Source: Euglena gracilis | Lineage: Eukaryota; Euglenida; Euglenophyceae; Euglenales | Assembly (NCBI GenBank): GCA_039621445.1 | Contig: CP154955.1 | Location: 39,812,426-39,876,425 of the forward strand | Direction: 5' to 3' | Length of the DNA: 64,000 bases | Shown: piece by piece, positions 19,905 through 31,069 of the stretch | Position numbering within the stretch: the stretch's first letter is position 1 | Layout: each line of letters begins with the position of its first letter | The notes under the pieces: model-generated | Told to the model about the DNA's origin: nothing | The model's input: the letters and a program-made list of their open reading frames with translations, nothing else | The model's database searches: none | Made by a program: the position numbers and the translations under genes

Positions 19905-20947
19905 AACCTCCAGGGCCTGACGGCAATGGTGCGTGCCGGCCCCGGCGAGGGTGCGGCCTGGGTGGTGGACCAGGAAACGGCAGTGGAGGTGGCCCGTCTC
20001 CGGGGAGCCATGGTGACGCGTGAGGAGCTCGCCACAGCGGTGCGGCAGATGGAGGAGCGACTACATCGGATGGAGCTCAACTCCAAGACCGAGATCCCGG
20101 CGTTGCAGGTGCAGTATTTCAATAAGCTGGCCGACCGGATTTCCGTGGAGTTGGAGGGCAAGTGCAGGGCGTACTTGGAGAAGGCCCTCCCGGAGGTGGA
20201 CCAAGTGGTGACGGCGCTGTTCAGAGAGATACAGATGGCGAAAGAGGAGATCAAGCAGTGGTCTGTCAAGGTGTGCGGTCTCCGCCCAGCTGGGGGACCC
20301 CGGTGATCGCGGCGGCTCAGACAACGCCGCCAATCTGTGGGGCAGCCGAGCCCTACCAATCCGCCCCGCAGCCTGCAGCCGCAGGGGCGGCCCGAGCCCT
20401 GGCTGAGCGGTCCTCATCGTCAACCACTGCGCGCCTGGGCAGGGAAGGGATCTCCATGCCGCAATTCGCGTATGCATTCCCCCGGCGACCAAGCAACGCA
20501 GTCATCCAAGCAGAGCCGCTGTCCGTGTCCCAGCGCCAACCGTCGTCTTCCGCGGTCCAATGTGCACCGTTCCATCTGCAGCCGTCCCATACGCAAGTGC
20601 AGCAGTCTGCGTTGTCGTCGCATCCGTCTGCACCGGCATCACGTCCCCCCAGCACCGGCGCATCGCACCGAGCAGCGCAGCATCCGACATCACACCCGCA
20701 GGCCGCAAACGCCGCCATGCCCAAGCCGCCAGCACCGGTTCCGGTGCCAGTGGCTGCTGCCCAGTATGTCCGGGTCCAAGTCCGACCCGTCTCCCAAATT
20801 TCTGTGCCCGTGTCAAGTCAGCCGCTTGGTGCCGAAGGACCCGAAACGCAGTGTGCCGAAGGCACGATGTACCAGCAAGCCGTCCATCCCAATCCAACAC
20901 ATGCAATGCATCAGACACTGGACGGTAGGACGGTCATCCAATTCTGA
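19766..20947 (+). CDS. Basic leader, coiled coil and Pro/Gln/Ala-rich protein (Gag-like)
   Basis: ATG 19,766 gives the same MGRKAKPKAKPNPKAKPK leader as the 17-kb gene. From about 19,917 the convincing frame changes to one encoding a coiled coil (DQETAVEVARLRGAMVTREE, VQYFNKLADRISVELEGK, ALPEVDQVVTALFREIQ) that ends near 20,290. A second shift leads to the frame closing at 20,947, which is Ala/Pro/Gln/Ser-rich with IQAEPLSVSQRQPSSS and VPVPVAAAQYVRVQ and ends DGRTVIQF. Either two indels or an intron/frameshift is needed. The order basic leader, coiled coil, disordered tail suits a retroelement Gag or ORF1. No protease, RT or integrase follows. No family match is claimed. Confidence 0.45.
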
Positions 20948-21219
20948 AGGAAGGCAGAGGACTGACAGCGAAGTCTGGCGATGTCCCGAAGTGGTGCACC
21001 CTCCTCCAGGGTTGGTCTCTAAATCTCGAAATGTCCAGCGCAGGCAACAACGACCGGTATTTAATAATTGTGTGTCAGAAAAGTGTTTCTCCCTCTTGGA
21101 ACTCCTTGTTTATCTTTTTTCTGCTGTCTGGAACAACCCATTTGAAGCATAAGGAATAAGTGCAGTCATGCAGGATTTTTTGAACATTGAAGCAGGTACT
21201 CGCATTTAAAAGTGTCTTT

Positions 21220-21640
21220 TCAAGAATGATTCTGGCGGAGGTAGGGGAGCCACTGCCGCCTCCATTGGGGCCAGTCCTCGGCGTTACCAAAGAACCGGCC
21301 CGGATGACTCCCCCCGAACGCATCCAGGAGGTGTGGTGGCAGTATCTGGAGCTGGGAGCCCCCCAGCGGCAGTGTGGTCGCTTGGACTTCTCGGATGGCG
21401 GTTCCCCTCATGGGTGCGGGGACACTCGCCCCCGCACGCATGAGGATCATCGGTGCTGCATTCGCCGGCACCGCGCGGGATCGCAAGAGCCGCAGCTCCG
21501 GTCGGAGCCGCGACGCGGGCCGGTTGGCTGTGTCCGCCGGTGTAGCCGCAGTCGCAGCTGGCACGGCGGACAGCACCACCGGTGGGGGCCCGCCGGCAGT
21601 GTGGGCTGATGGCTGCATGGCAGGCTGGTGAGACATTCCG
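21220..21640 (-). pseudogene. Gag-like fragment
   Basis: The minus-strand frame reads an Ala/Pro/Arg-rich stretch, then LPPHLLDAFGGSHPGRFFGN and AEDWPQWRRQWLPYL before a stop at 21,220. The aromatic pattern F-x-G-x3-D/E-W-x2-W-x3-W resembles the start of the capsid region of Ty3-type Gag proteins, which is family knowledge used as inference. The rest of the capsid is missing. Upstream on this strand the Pro-rich shared segment at 21,818-22,011 could be its N-terminal linker, as at 59.7-60.1 kb. Confidence 0.4.
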
Positions 21641-21817
21641 CTGGCGAACGCCAGCGCGCACCAAACCACCCACCCTGACCATTTCCAGTGTTTTTGCACA
21701 CTTAGAAAGGGTGAGTGAAATGGCCTCATGGGGAAAGACATTTGGGACAACATTTTCACTTAAACGGAATTTTGACATTGTGCAAGTTTTCAGGGAAAAA
21801 GCAAATTCGATCTTACG

Positions 21818-22011
21818 CACACCCCTCTGGTCGGGGGGTACACCAGTGGGCGAAACGGGGGGTGGCCTGAGCCTTCCACCACCCGGAAAAACACTGGCCC
21901 CGGGCCAGGGAACGGCAGCCCCAGGGGTGGGTGTCGGGGACGAGGCAGCTGGCCGGGGGGCTTGGGTCTCGGGTCCGACACTCGCAGGGGGGGCGCCGGG
22001 TGTGAACACGG
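21818..22011. repeat. Shared 185-bp segment, copy 1
   Basis: Matches 59,760-59,943 in direct orientation with a few indels. It starts ACACCCCTCTGGTCGGGG and ends GGGCGCCGGGTGTGAACAC. Read on the minus strand it encodes a Pro-rich linker (TPGAPPASVGPET). Confidence 0.85.
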
Positions 22012-22014
22012 TAC

Positions 22015-22300
22015 GCAGAGGTTGCTTCACTGACTCTGTCAGTGAAGAAATTTTGGATTCGGTTAATGACAAACCAGAACCCCTGAACATTGGTTGGCAG
22101 AGGTGGCTTCACTGACCCTGTCAGTGAAGAGTTTTCAGAACCCCTGAACATGGTACGCAGAGGTTGCTTCACTGACTCTGTCAGTGAAGAAATTTTGGAT
22201 TCGGTTGATGACAAACCAGAACCACTGAACATGGTTGGCAGAGGTGGATTCACTGACTTCGTCAGTGAAAAGTTTTCGAATTCCCTGAACATGACAAGCA
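22015..22300 (+). repeat. Four tandem units of about 60 bp encoding FTDxVSEE
   Basis: Degenerate units containing GTTGCTTCACTGACTCTGTC and AGTGAAGAAATTTTGGATTC repeat four times, alternating between two subtypes. In frame they encode GRGGFTDPVSEEFSEPLNM-like peptides. They form the N-terminal part of the following Gag-like reading frame. Confidence 0.8.
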
Positions 22301-22699
22301 GAGAATTTTTTGCCAGCCCTGTCGCCAAAACTTTTTTCATTCCAGAAAACACGCACGAATTTGCTGGCACAGCCAGCAGAAATCCTGCTGAAAGGCTTGA
22401 CATGGTCACAGAGTTTTCAGAGTCCAAAAAGTTTGCTGAGTCTGTGAATGTTGAATCACAGAATGTTTCAGGTCAGCCAGGTTTTTCAGAGAGCAGCCCC
22501 CGAAATCAAAATGTCAGAACTGCATAATCTGTGGAATCTGAGGGGTTGTTTCAATCAGTTGGTCGAAGTCAGCTGGGCTGGAATCATTCAGGTTTTTCTG
22601 CAGGGTCTGCAAATCAATCTTCAATCTCAAATCAATCAATTCCCAGCTCCCAGCCATTTACAATCACAAGTTTTACACAATCACAGGTTGCCTCAGGTG

Positions 22700-22808
22700 A
22701 TATGGGTGGTGGGGGGGGGGTGGGGGGGGGGTGGGGGGGGGGGGGGTGGGGCGGGGGGGGGGGGGGGGGTGGGTGGTGGGGGGGGGGGGGGGGGGGGTGG
22801 GGGGTGGA
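22700..22808. repeat. G-homopolymer tract of about 100 bp
   Basis: Almost only G with scattered T, and one C, between 22,705 and 22,805. Strong G-quadruplex potential. The length is probably unreliable in the assembly. Confidence 0.85.
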
Positions 22809-23388
22809 AATGTTTCAGGTCGCAGGTTTTTCAGGCGCAGCCCTCCGAAATCAACAAACTGTTTCCCCGTAAGGATGATAACTACACAGGGGGAAAATTA
22901 ACAGCCAGAAGGGGGAAATCAGCTGGTTCAGTGGGCAGAATCCCCCCCGTCGTATCAAAGTGACTGTGAAACGGAGGGGGAGGGTGTGCAAAACCCAGAT
23001 CGGTTGAGAGAAATGGAGGATTTTTTGATTGCTGCAGGCTGGGTACCACCCAGAAATCAGGGTTTGGAGCAAAATCTGCCAGATTTTTCTGCGAATTTCA
23101 GTTTTCTGGTGCAAACCCCCCAGCTGGACAGCCAGTTTGAAATAAGTGGCCAGAATTTGGGACACATCTCCCACAAATTGAAGGGGGTGAACCTGTACTT
23201 TTATTGGAGGACAGATTTTTAGTTAACAGTAGATTAACAGCCAGCGAAGGGGTATAAATTTCTACACAGCCAGCCCCTGAAAATTTAACATCAGCAGTTT
23301 TAATGACTGAATCTTCCAATCTTGCCGTAGGGGGGCCAGCCGGGCTGTTAAATCAAGCAGGGTCTAACTTGTAGACTAGCAGACTCGT

Positions 23389-25190
23389 TTGGATTTCATG
23401 GAGGGGAGGGTTCAGGAAATTTCAGCCAAAAAAACACAGCAAATTGACCCCAAGGCACCTGAAGTGGCCCAGCCCAAGACAGTAAAGCAGCCGAATTCTG
23501 GGATTTTTGGCATTAAGGGGGTGTCACCGGCTCAATCATCTGGGATTTTCGGGATTAAGGGGGTAACCCCAATGATGCCATGTGAAATCTGGGATGTTGA
23601 TCTGGGCGGGTGCAGACCATCAAGTAGTTCACAGGGGGGTGCATTTGCAATAAATCAGGTCAGTGGCAATTGTGCCATTGGGGGGGCACCCCAGCGACCC
23701 CCAGTCATGAGCGTTGGTAACCCAGCGGTGCAGCATGTGTTGACTGCACCAAAATTTTCAGAGAAATCTCAAGATTGGCACCAATTTTCTGAGGATTGGC
23801 AAGCATTTTCACGGAAACTGAATTCTGCAGGGGGGGAAGTGAGTGAAGATTTGAAAGTTGCTCTATTGGAGGATTGACTTGACGAAACGAGCAAGAAAGT
23901 TCTGAAGCTCCATCTCAAGGAAGGGGGGATCAATTTTAATGCCGGGTGGGGTCACCTGGAAATGACATTTTCGAAGAATCAGGAAACTGGGGCAACGAAA
24001 AATTGGCAACAGGTGAATCTTTTTAATCAAGGCAAAGTTACCCTTGAGCACTGGCTTGAATTTCAGGCAAATTTCAACATGGCCAAGTGCAAGGTTAAGG
24101 ATGCCGGAGAGGGGGAAGCAAAACGGCTTTTGTTGCAGTAACTTCCCTCATTCATCCTAAAATCGGTTTCGGATGAGGAGGAAAGGAGGCTGAAAAATCA
24201 GCCGACTTTACGCCTAAAGGTGCCAGGGAATAGGAATTCAGAAATGGTTTCGGAAAGCTTGGGGAGAATACTTGGGAAAAGACCCACAAAAGTGTCGGAA
24301 ATTCACGAGGGGTTATTTGAAATCATTTTCCCTGACACTTTTGCCTATGAAAAGGTCAAAAGTTTTCATGGCAAAGAGTTTGATGATTCAAACGTTTTGT
24401 TTCAGGTTCATTAAATTGAACCGGTTTTGACCACCGAGGACATTTTCAACCTCGTGAAAACAAAGTTGACACTCAGAAACAAGCATGACGCCGTACAAAG
24501 TTCGGTTTCATGCCCAGGCTATGAAGGGTTTTGGCGTTCAAGGTCGGTGGGTGCTGAAAATCGAGGGGGGAGGCAATCGGGGAGTCGGAAGAGTTCACCT
24601 GGGTCAATCCCGGGTAGGGCAACGACACCTCCCCCAGCCAGAAGCAAATCACAAATCAGCGAAACAGCAAAACCTGATCAATATGCTGGGGTTTCATCTT
24701 CAAATGTGCAGCCATCAAGCAATTCTTCAAGGCTTTCAACGGGGGAGAACCCACCCAATGTGCAAAGACCGGTGGTGGGGGGGGGGCACAATGGATCCCA
24801 CCCCCCCTCACAACCAACAATGCTGTATGTTGCTAGACAAGCCCCCTGGAACAGAAACAATTATCAGCCGTATGGCAAGGGCAGCCAATTGAATGGGGGG
24901 AATAATTCCCAGTGACATGGAGCAAATAACTCCCAATCGTATGGGGGTAACCAACAGGGGTACAAGGGGAAGGGCGGTAAGGGAAGGGGGAGAGGCAAAG
25001 GATTTGACCAGAATTTCGGTGCCAAAGGAGGGAAGGGCAATAACAATAACCCAACGCCAACGGTGGCCCAACCTATTCATCATTAGGGACGCCGGGGTCA
25101 TGTTTTTGAGGAGTTTACATCCTCGGGAGTCGAAAACCCCCAAAGTATTTTGCATCACCCAACCACATCTTCACATGGAGAATACCTGAG
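23389..25190 (+). pseudogene. Gag-like polyprotein with five in-frame stops
   Basis: A single reading frame runs from ATG 23,389 to about 25,190, interrupted only by stop codons at 23,875 (TGA), 24,139 (TAA), 24,412 (TAA), 24,913 (TGA) and 25,084 (TAG), with no frameshift needed. It encodes twin SSGIFGIKGV repeats, then a capsid-like helical domain (APKFSEKSQDWHQFSEDW, VTLEHWLEFQANFNM, RLLLQ-stop-LPSF), and a Gly/Lys/Asn-rich RNA-binding tail (YKGKGGKGRGRGKG). This order suits a Ty3-type Gag with a basic nucleocapsid, although no CCHC knuckle is visible. Every stop can be derived from Gln or Arg codons by one C-to-T change. An alternative genetic code is unlikely because the 992- and 1,357-codon ORFs use ordinary stops. 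Confidence 0.55.
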
Positions 25191-27147
25191 GGGCGGAAAC
25201 TCCGGACTGTGGTTCGGCGCGGGGTTTGTTTCCGACGGTGGTAAAGCCGGTCCGCAGTTAAGGACTGGGCAATTCCTAAATCAACCAAAAAACTACAGTA
25301 GGAACGGACTACAAGAGTATGAAACTACAAGAGTATGAAAAGGTTATAGACTCACATGAATACTTGCATCTACCCTACCTTTTTGAACACGAATCATCAT
25401 TCGGCGAGATTACTGATTTTTGTTTTGAATGACTGTTGACTTTACAGCAAGCAAGCACCACCATCCCTTAACATTGCCGAACGCTCTTAAAAAAGCAGGC
25501 GTTGTCTGTTGCTAGAAAAAAATATGGCGAGAAATTACGTCAACGCGAACAAAAGCAAAAACTAAAACAACCCGTTTACTAAAAGTAGAGGCAGATGGGT
25601 AGGCAGGCGCCACGTTCCACATGTGTAGGTGGAGGGGTAGGGACTAACGTCCCTCTCATCATACCTTCCTTGTGCGGGATATCCAGGTATCTGCTCTTTT
25701 ACGTGCGGCTACTTCACATACGCACAACTTGTTTTTGCTCATCTTTCTTTGGTGTACGCGTTGCGGGGAGCACTTTCTGGGCGTGGGCTTCAGGATCCGC
25801 CGTTTTTTGCTAAATTCCACAACATAACTTCAGGATCCCAAGTCTCCAAGCATCCTCGTGGTGATCCGCAACTTCCAACAAACGATATCAACACACGCCT
25901 GAGGCTCACAAGATGTGCCTGTAGGCTTTGGCCATTGCTTGTGGACACTTGCAGTTGTGGTGAGGAGTTGTCATAAAATTCCTTATGGTCTGCCCAACTT
26001 GCCAGCATGATTTCGAACTTTCAACCTCCAGCCTAGAGACACATCCTTTTTGAAATCTGGACCATTTAAGAAAATCCACACGTGCGAGGAACAATTTTTT
26101 GTAGTGGGATGACTAGACAGAATGAAAAAAATTGGCCCAAAAAGGGTGTGGTTCGGTTGCACGCTTGGGGAGAAACGTTAACCTCCTTAATGGTCAGGAA
26201 AAAAAAACCCGAGGAGAACGAAATGGTTTGGTGGGAGAAAACAAAAGAACACTTTTGTCAAGTGAGAAATGTTCCCTCAAAAAAAAACTGCAAAATGAAC
26301 AAATAACAAGATTGTGCAATATTTAATGTCTGGATAAACAAAACAAACAAAAGAGCTCTGTGTGTAACATGCAACTCGTGTTAAAATAAATTCTGCAGTA
26401 ATTTTCCCAAAACGACGTAAATAAGGTTCAATGAATTTCATTTGTGCATCACACCCCAAACCGGTTAGTGAAAGCAAGGTAACTGACACACATCCGGGCT
26501 ATGTTACAAAAAATGCAACACTTTCAAATGACGTCATGTGCATCATTGCTCTTCCTTCCAAAATCACCTCCTTATAACTGTATTTATTGCATTCTTCTGT
26601 GTTTTTCAAATTCTCTGTCAAATCCTCAACGCGAGAAATCAAGCAACAATACCATCATAATCTATGCGCTATTCACTACAACTTTCAATGAAAAGACGTT
26701 GGAGGAACATGAATATACTGGAGTATTTGAGAGGAAAATTTTTGCCGGATTTAACAAAACATTTATTTTGGATACACCACTGTGATTACTTAACCGCATG
26801 ACACAAACGAAAAGCTGCAAAAGCTGCATTCAAAAGCATATGACAACAAAAGTTTCTCGGGAGTTTACAAACACCGCAAAAGAGCAAAACAGGACCAACA
26901 TCAGGAAATCATTCCTTCGAATGTCAACACAGAATGAGGTCAAAGTGCAAAACCATTATTTCTTCCATTCCTCTATTTCAACCAGCAAAACAAACAGTCC
27001 ATTCAATTGTGCCTTTATTTCAATTGCAGAAAAGGTTGGCAAAAGAGAAAATGTTCTCAAACCAATGGACCATGGCCATGCTGTACCGAATGTCAGCCCA
27101 AAAAAATACAACAACCAAACAAGCCGGAACAAATCCGCAATATCTGA

Positions 27148-27210
27148 TGGGCCGATCTTCCGTACAGAACGGGTATGAGCCTCTCCGAAGGAGAAATTTC
27201 CCATTCTAAA
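27148..27210. repeat. Short dispersed repeat shared with 43,413-43,475
   Basis: ATATCTGATGGGC, GCCGATCTTCCGTAC and TGAGCCTC blocks occur in the same order in both places. On the minus strand both encode SVRKIG(C)PSD. The function is unknown. Confidence 0.5.
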
Positions 27211-27653
27211 ACAGAACATTTCAACATACCTGAAAAGTCTCACACCCTACTTTTCCCTCAAAGTTTACTTATTTGACGCCGGGACGTAACCTATAACTAT
27301 AGTAAGAAAGAACGACAAGAGCCCGAAGGTTGAAGTTCAAAGATTCGTAAATGTATTTCAATTTTATTGAAGAAAACAGTTTTTTCTTTTTTATGAATGT
27401 AAAGGTGGACTTGCTGTTGAAAGCCCGCTCAAATTAACAAACCCCAGTCATCCTTCACCGAGATTATCACTTGGACTTGCAGTTTTTCTTTCCATCAACC
27501 TTTGTAAACTATTTCTGAAGATTGGTCTAACGCGTGATGCTCAACACTTGACAGGCCTCTAAAATCCGCTAATGACTGGAAGAGACACAAAAAATGTTTC
27601 AAGAATGGGGAGGAAAAGGGGGTTAAGCGTCAAGGTGGGACGGCAGAAGCATG

Positions 27654-27713
27654 GGCCCCGTGCCGTCCCTCACCCTTGCGCCACAGGCGCAAGGGTGGGA
27701 CCGGCACGGGGCC
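27654..27713. repeat. GC-rich hairpin
   Basis: GGCCCCGTGCCG and CCCTTGCGCC pair with GGCGCAAGGG and CGGCACGGGGCC around a 4-bp loop. It is not followed by a T-run, so not an obvious terminator. Confidence 0.75.
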
Positions 27714-27764
27714 TGCGTGTCTCTCATCTTACCATCTGTGGGCAAGGTGCCTAATCTTTGTTTC

Positions 27765-27960
27765 CGGTGATGGCTCTTTTTTTCAATCCTTAGCGGCATG
27801 ATTTATGCAGCCCAGAGGCCTCGGTAGGAGCTCATAAGCCTCTAAAGGATGCCTTCGTGTCTCCCGGCTCTCCGCCAGTGTGCAAGGGGTCCATTTTAGT
27901 TTCTGGTGTTTGGTTTTTTTTGTAAGCCTTCGCGGCATGTTTTATGCGGCCCACACGCTG
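27765..27960 (+). repeat. Degenerate direct duplication, about 125-bp period
   Basis: TTAGCGGCATGATTTATGCAGC at 27,790 (in part) and TTCGCGGCATGTTTTATGCG at 27,927, each preceded by a T-run and a GTTTCYGGTG block. Confidence 0.55.
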
Positions 27961-29530
27961 ATATACAAATCCATCTGGGGTTTCCAAGTGCTCCTTGTTT
28001 GTTCAAGTTTTTCAAGTTTCTCAAGTCATCCCGTTGGGATGCAAAAGCGCTGTGGCAGTTTTCCAAGTGGTGTCCTATGGCTCCACGCGCTACGGCAAGC
28101 ATTTTAGAGCCGCATTGGTGTTTTAGTACTCTGCAAGAAATTTTTGGGCCACTTTTTGGTGTTTTTCCACTTGCGCCAGGTGCTTTTCTCTCCACAATGT
28201 GAAAAATAATCTCACGGGATGGTGTTAGGTATACTTTCCTTCCCTTTCTTCAAGAAGGTTGTCACCCAAAACCTCAACATCATTTTGGTGTTGCTGTTTT
28301 CTTGGAAAACCCCCTAAAAAGGAAGGATGAGGAGGGAAACCGAGGAAAAGTGTTTACGATTTTTTGAAATACAGAAATACAAAATATTCTGATCTAACAA
28401 AAAAATTGTTTCGAAACATTTGTTTACTGTTTAAAAACTGTTTGGAGAATGAGATAAAGCAAAGGGCAGGGTTAGGGTTAAGGTTAGGGCCCAACGGGCT
28501 GTGCATTTCAAATTTGTGAAACTCTCACAAGCGTCATGCAAAGGCCGCTCACGTGTAATTTCCCCCGTCTTTCCAAATTTGCAAAACGAACAAACGAACA
28601 GTGGAACCAAAACAAACAGGCTCTGGTCACACGTAAATGCAACAGTTGCAGTTGCAAGCGCCTTCACCTCCATAATATTTCGCTGTTGCAAGGAATCTCA
28701 GCATGGCATTTCGTTTTCATTTCTTCAGCTTCTTACTTCAACTTCTTTCTCAAACCCACTGATGAAGGAACCATGCATCACCCCGGACTCTAACAATATC
28801 AGAAAGTGAATACCCACTTCGTGTTCCAAATGTGATGTGAGATCTTGGAATGAGATGAATGATGGTACAGAGGAAGAAGTTCACATAATTTGATGGAACA
28901 ATGTTGATGAAAAAAAAACATTGTGATGACACATCTGCAGACCAAAGGCTAAAATGGTGTTGCAGCTATGATGCACACTGACATTTTGAATGTACCCGTT
29001 CCCAAACATTCAGAACAACACAGCACATGATAAGGTGACTTTTTAGCTGAAGGTGTGATTAGTGGTGGGCCCTCCTTTCTTCAGTATAGTAGGTATAGTA
29101 CGGCTTTTTGATCCGGCGTCGGTCTGGATTGAAAAAAAAAAATGTCCGTCCACAAACCATTGAATTGGTCTTCATTCTGCATCGCCATTCATTGCGGCCT
29201 TCCAAATGCGATCCCCATCTCGCGCTAAAAAGTGGGTTGTACCCAAATTCAAATATCACGGGGTACTCGGGGTCCCACGACAAAGGAAGGGGGAAGAAGG
29301 GACCAAGACGGCGAAGCACAACACGATGGTAAGGACCTTACCATCTCGTAGTGCGCAGCCCAACTGGGAAGTTTATGAATGCACATCACATATTTTTCCT
29401 TTGTGTGGGGCATCTTTGAGCCCAATTACGCCCCCGTTCTGTGTGATATTTTTTGATGGTGGTGTGGAAAATTTTGATGGTGGAATAGAAAATTTTGGTG
29501 GGGGTGTATTTTTTTTGATGCTGCTCGCCC

Positions 29531-30028
29531 GTGGATTCAGGCGCCCCCCCAAGCCCCAATGACCCTACCAGGGCGATACCTAAAACACCAACCAACCAGG
29601 GCCCACATTTTCAGCAAGGCTTCCCTCCTCCAAAAAGTTCGGAGCGTGGACCAAAGATTTGTGCGCATGTGAAAACTGCGCCGCCCAAGAAACCGTTTGT
29701 GCACAATTCTGAAGTTTTAGCTGTTGCAATGTTACCTTCAACAAAGTGCTTTGGAGGGTTGCCTTATATGGAGACCGGAAAGGAGTTTTTTCATATGGTT
29801 GAGGCGCCGTTGCTTTATCAACTGATTTTGGCAGGACCCAGAAACCGCATACGAAATCGCCGACCGAGAGGGGGAGGGCCCGCGCCTTCATTTTTGATTC
29901 AATACAGTGATATCCAATCTGCATTGTTCCCACCCTGCCGAAGTGGGCGGCCTGGTTTCTGTCCGGCTATCCACCGTTCAAAAAAAAGTAATTTTTTCCT
30001 CAAATGGGCTGAAACAGCAGAGCCGTGA
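29531..30028 (+). CDS. Hypothetical ORF, 165 codons
   Basis: An open frame with a Pro-rich start and a more natural middle (KKPFVHNSEVLAVAMLPS, KEFFHMVEAPLLYQLILAG). No family is recognised and the minus strand is also open in places, so coding status is uncertain. It follows a short GATGGTGG-containing repeat at 29,452-29,505. The region could be a decayed transposon gene. Confidence 0.2.
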   Translation: MDSGAPPSPNDPTRAIPKTPTNQGPHFQQGFPPPKSSERGPKICAHVKTAPPKKPFVHNSEVLAVAMLPSTKCFGGLPYMETGKEFFHMVEAPLLYQLILAGPRNRIRNRRPRGGGPAPSFLIQYSDIQSALFPPCRSGRPGFCPAIHRSKKSNFFLKWAETAEP

Positions 30029-31069
30029 GACAGCTCCAATAGATGCGCTCCCCGTCGGAGAGGCCGCCCGCCCGCTATTTTTTGGCTGCTTTTTAAAGGG
30101 CCTTGCCGAAATCCCCCAGAGGACGGTGGAGTGGGGGGAAGGCTGCTGTATCGGCACGTGCGATGAGCTTGGCCTGCGACCTTCCGGCGGCCTTCCACCC
30201 CCCCAAAAAAATGTGCGTTCAAAAAGCCGGCACACGGCCTCACTTGGCGCTTTTTGTCTCGTCTTTGATGTGCCCTGTTTCCGGCCCATTAAGGCCCCCC
30301 ATGTCGGCGAGATAAAAGCCCGCAATTTCCGTTTCATTGTTTAGTTTAACTTTTTGCTGTGGAAGCCATTGAGTTTTTAAAGAGAAAGATCCAAAACGGG
30401 CGATTTTTGATTAAAATCTAGCGCTCATGTGCGGAGGGTGTGGGGATTCAAAGGTTTTGTTTGGCCTTTTCTTTCTGGGGGTTCTTGACATTGGCATTGG
30501 TGTGGGGCAGGTGGGTTTTGAGGTGGACGAATTCATTGAAAAATATTTGTGAAAGGTGGAAACTTCAGGGAAAGGTCCTTACAAAGAATTGGAACTCTAG
30601 ATGCGTTTTTGTTTCAATGGGGAACTTTTTTCGATTTCTCGAACAGCAGGACCCTTTGGTGGGGTATTTTCAGGATGGGGTGATTAATAAAGCCTGACGT
30701 TTCCGATGTGTTATTTTTTAACAATTGATTCTGAAAAACCTCGGCGGGTTTTTCGCATGCAAAAATGCGCATGAAAAATTAAAAATGATCAATCCCAACG
30801 AGAAAATCGTTTGATCCTATTTTTTTTTGCTGCTGTTTATGTTGTTTTACTGCTGTTTCTCTTTTTGGCACATTGAGAATCAAAACAAAAAAAGTTAAAG
30901 CAAGTTAAAGCAAGTTAAAACAACAATGAAACACAATAAACACTGGTGGACACAATCGCCGCATGTCTAGCATTCAAAATTGCTCAATTGAACCTGCAGA
31001 ACCAAAAGAAGTGCAAACCAACCAAGCATCAAAATGAAAGCACCAACGCCACCCTTCTTAAAAACTTTA
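30029..31069. other. Unassigned sequence
   Basis: Overlapping short frames on both strands without similarity I recognise. AAAGCAAGTT repeats occur at 30,894-30,918. Confidence 0.4.

Larger units (their letters stand above)
25191..29530. other. Large region without recognisable genes
   Basis: Less GC-rich and far poorer in G/C homopolymers than the rest of the window. Only short frames occur. It holds a hairpin at 27,654-27,713, a degenerate duplication at 27,765-27,960, a motif shared with 43.4 kb, and a GGGTTAGGGTTAAGG stretch near 28,469. It could be intergenic sequence or introns of a host gene. Confidence 0.5.

Noticed and set aside
23875-25086. Reassigned stop codons in the Gag frame
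   Set aside because: All three stop codons occur in-frame, whereas the long intact ORFs in the window use no internal stops and terminate normally, so decay is simpler.
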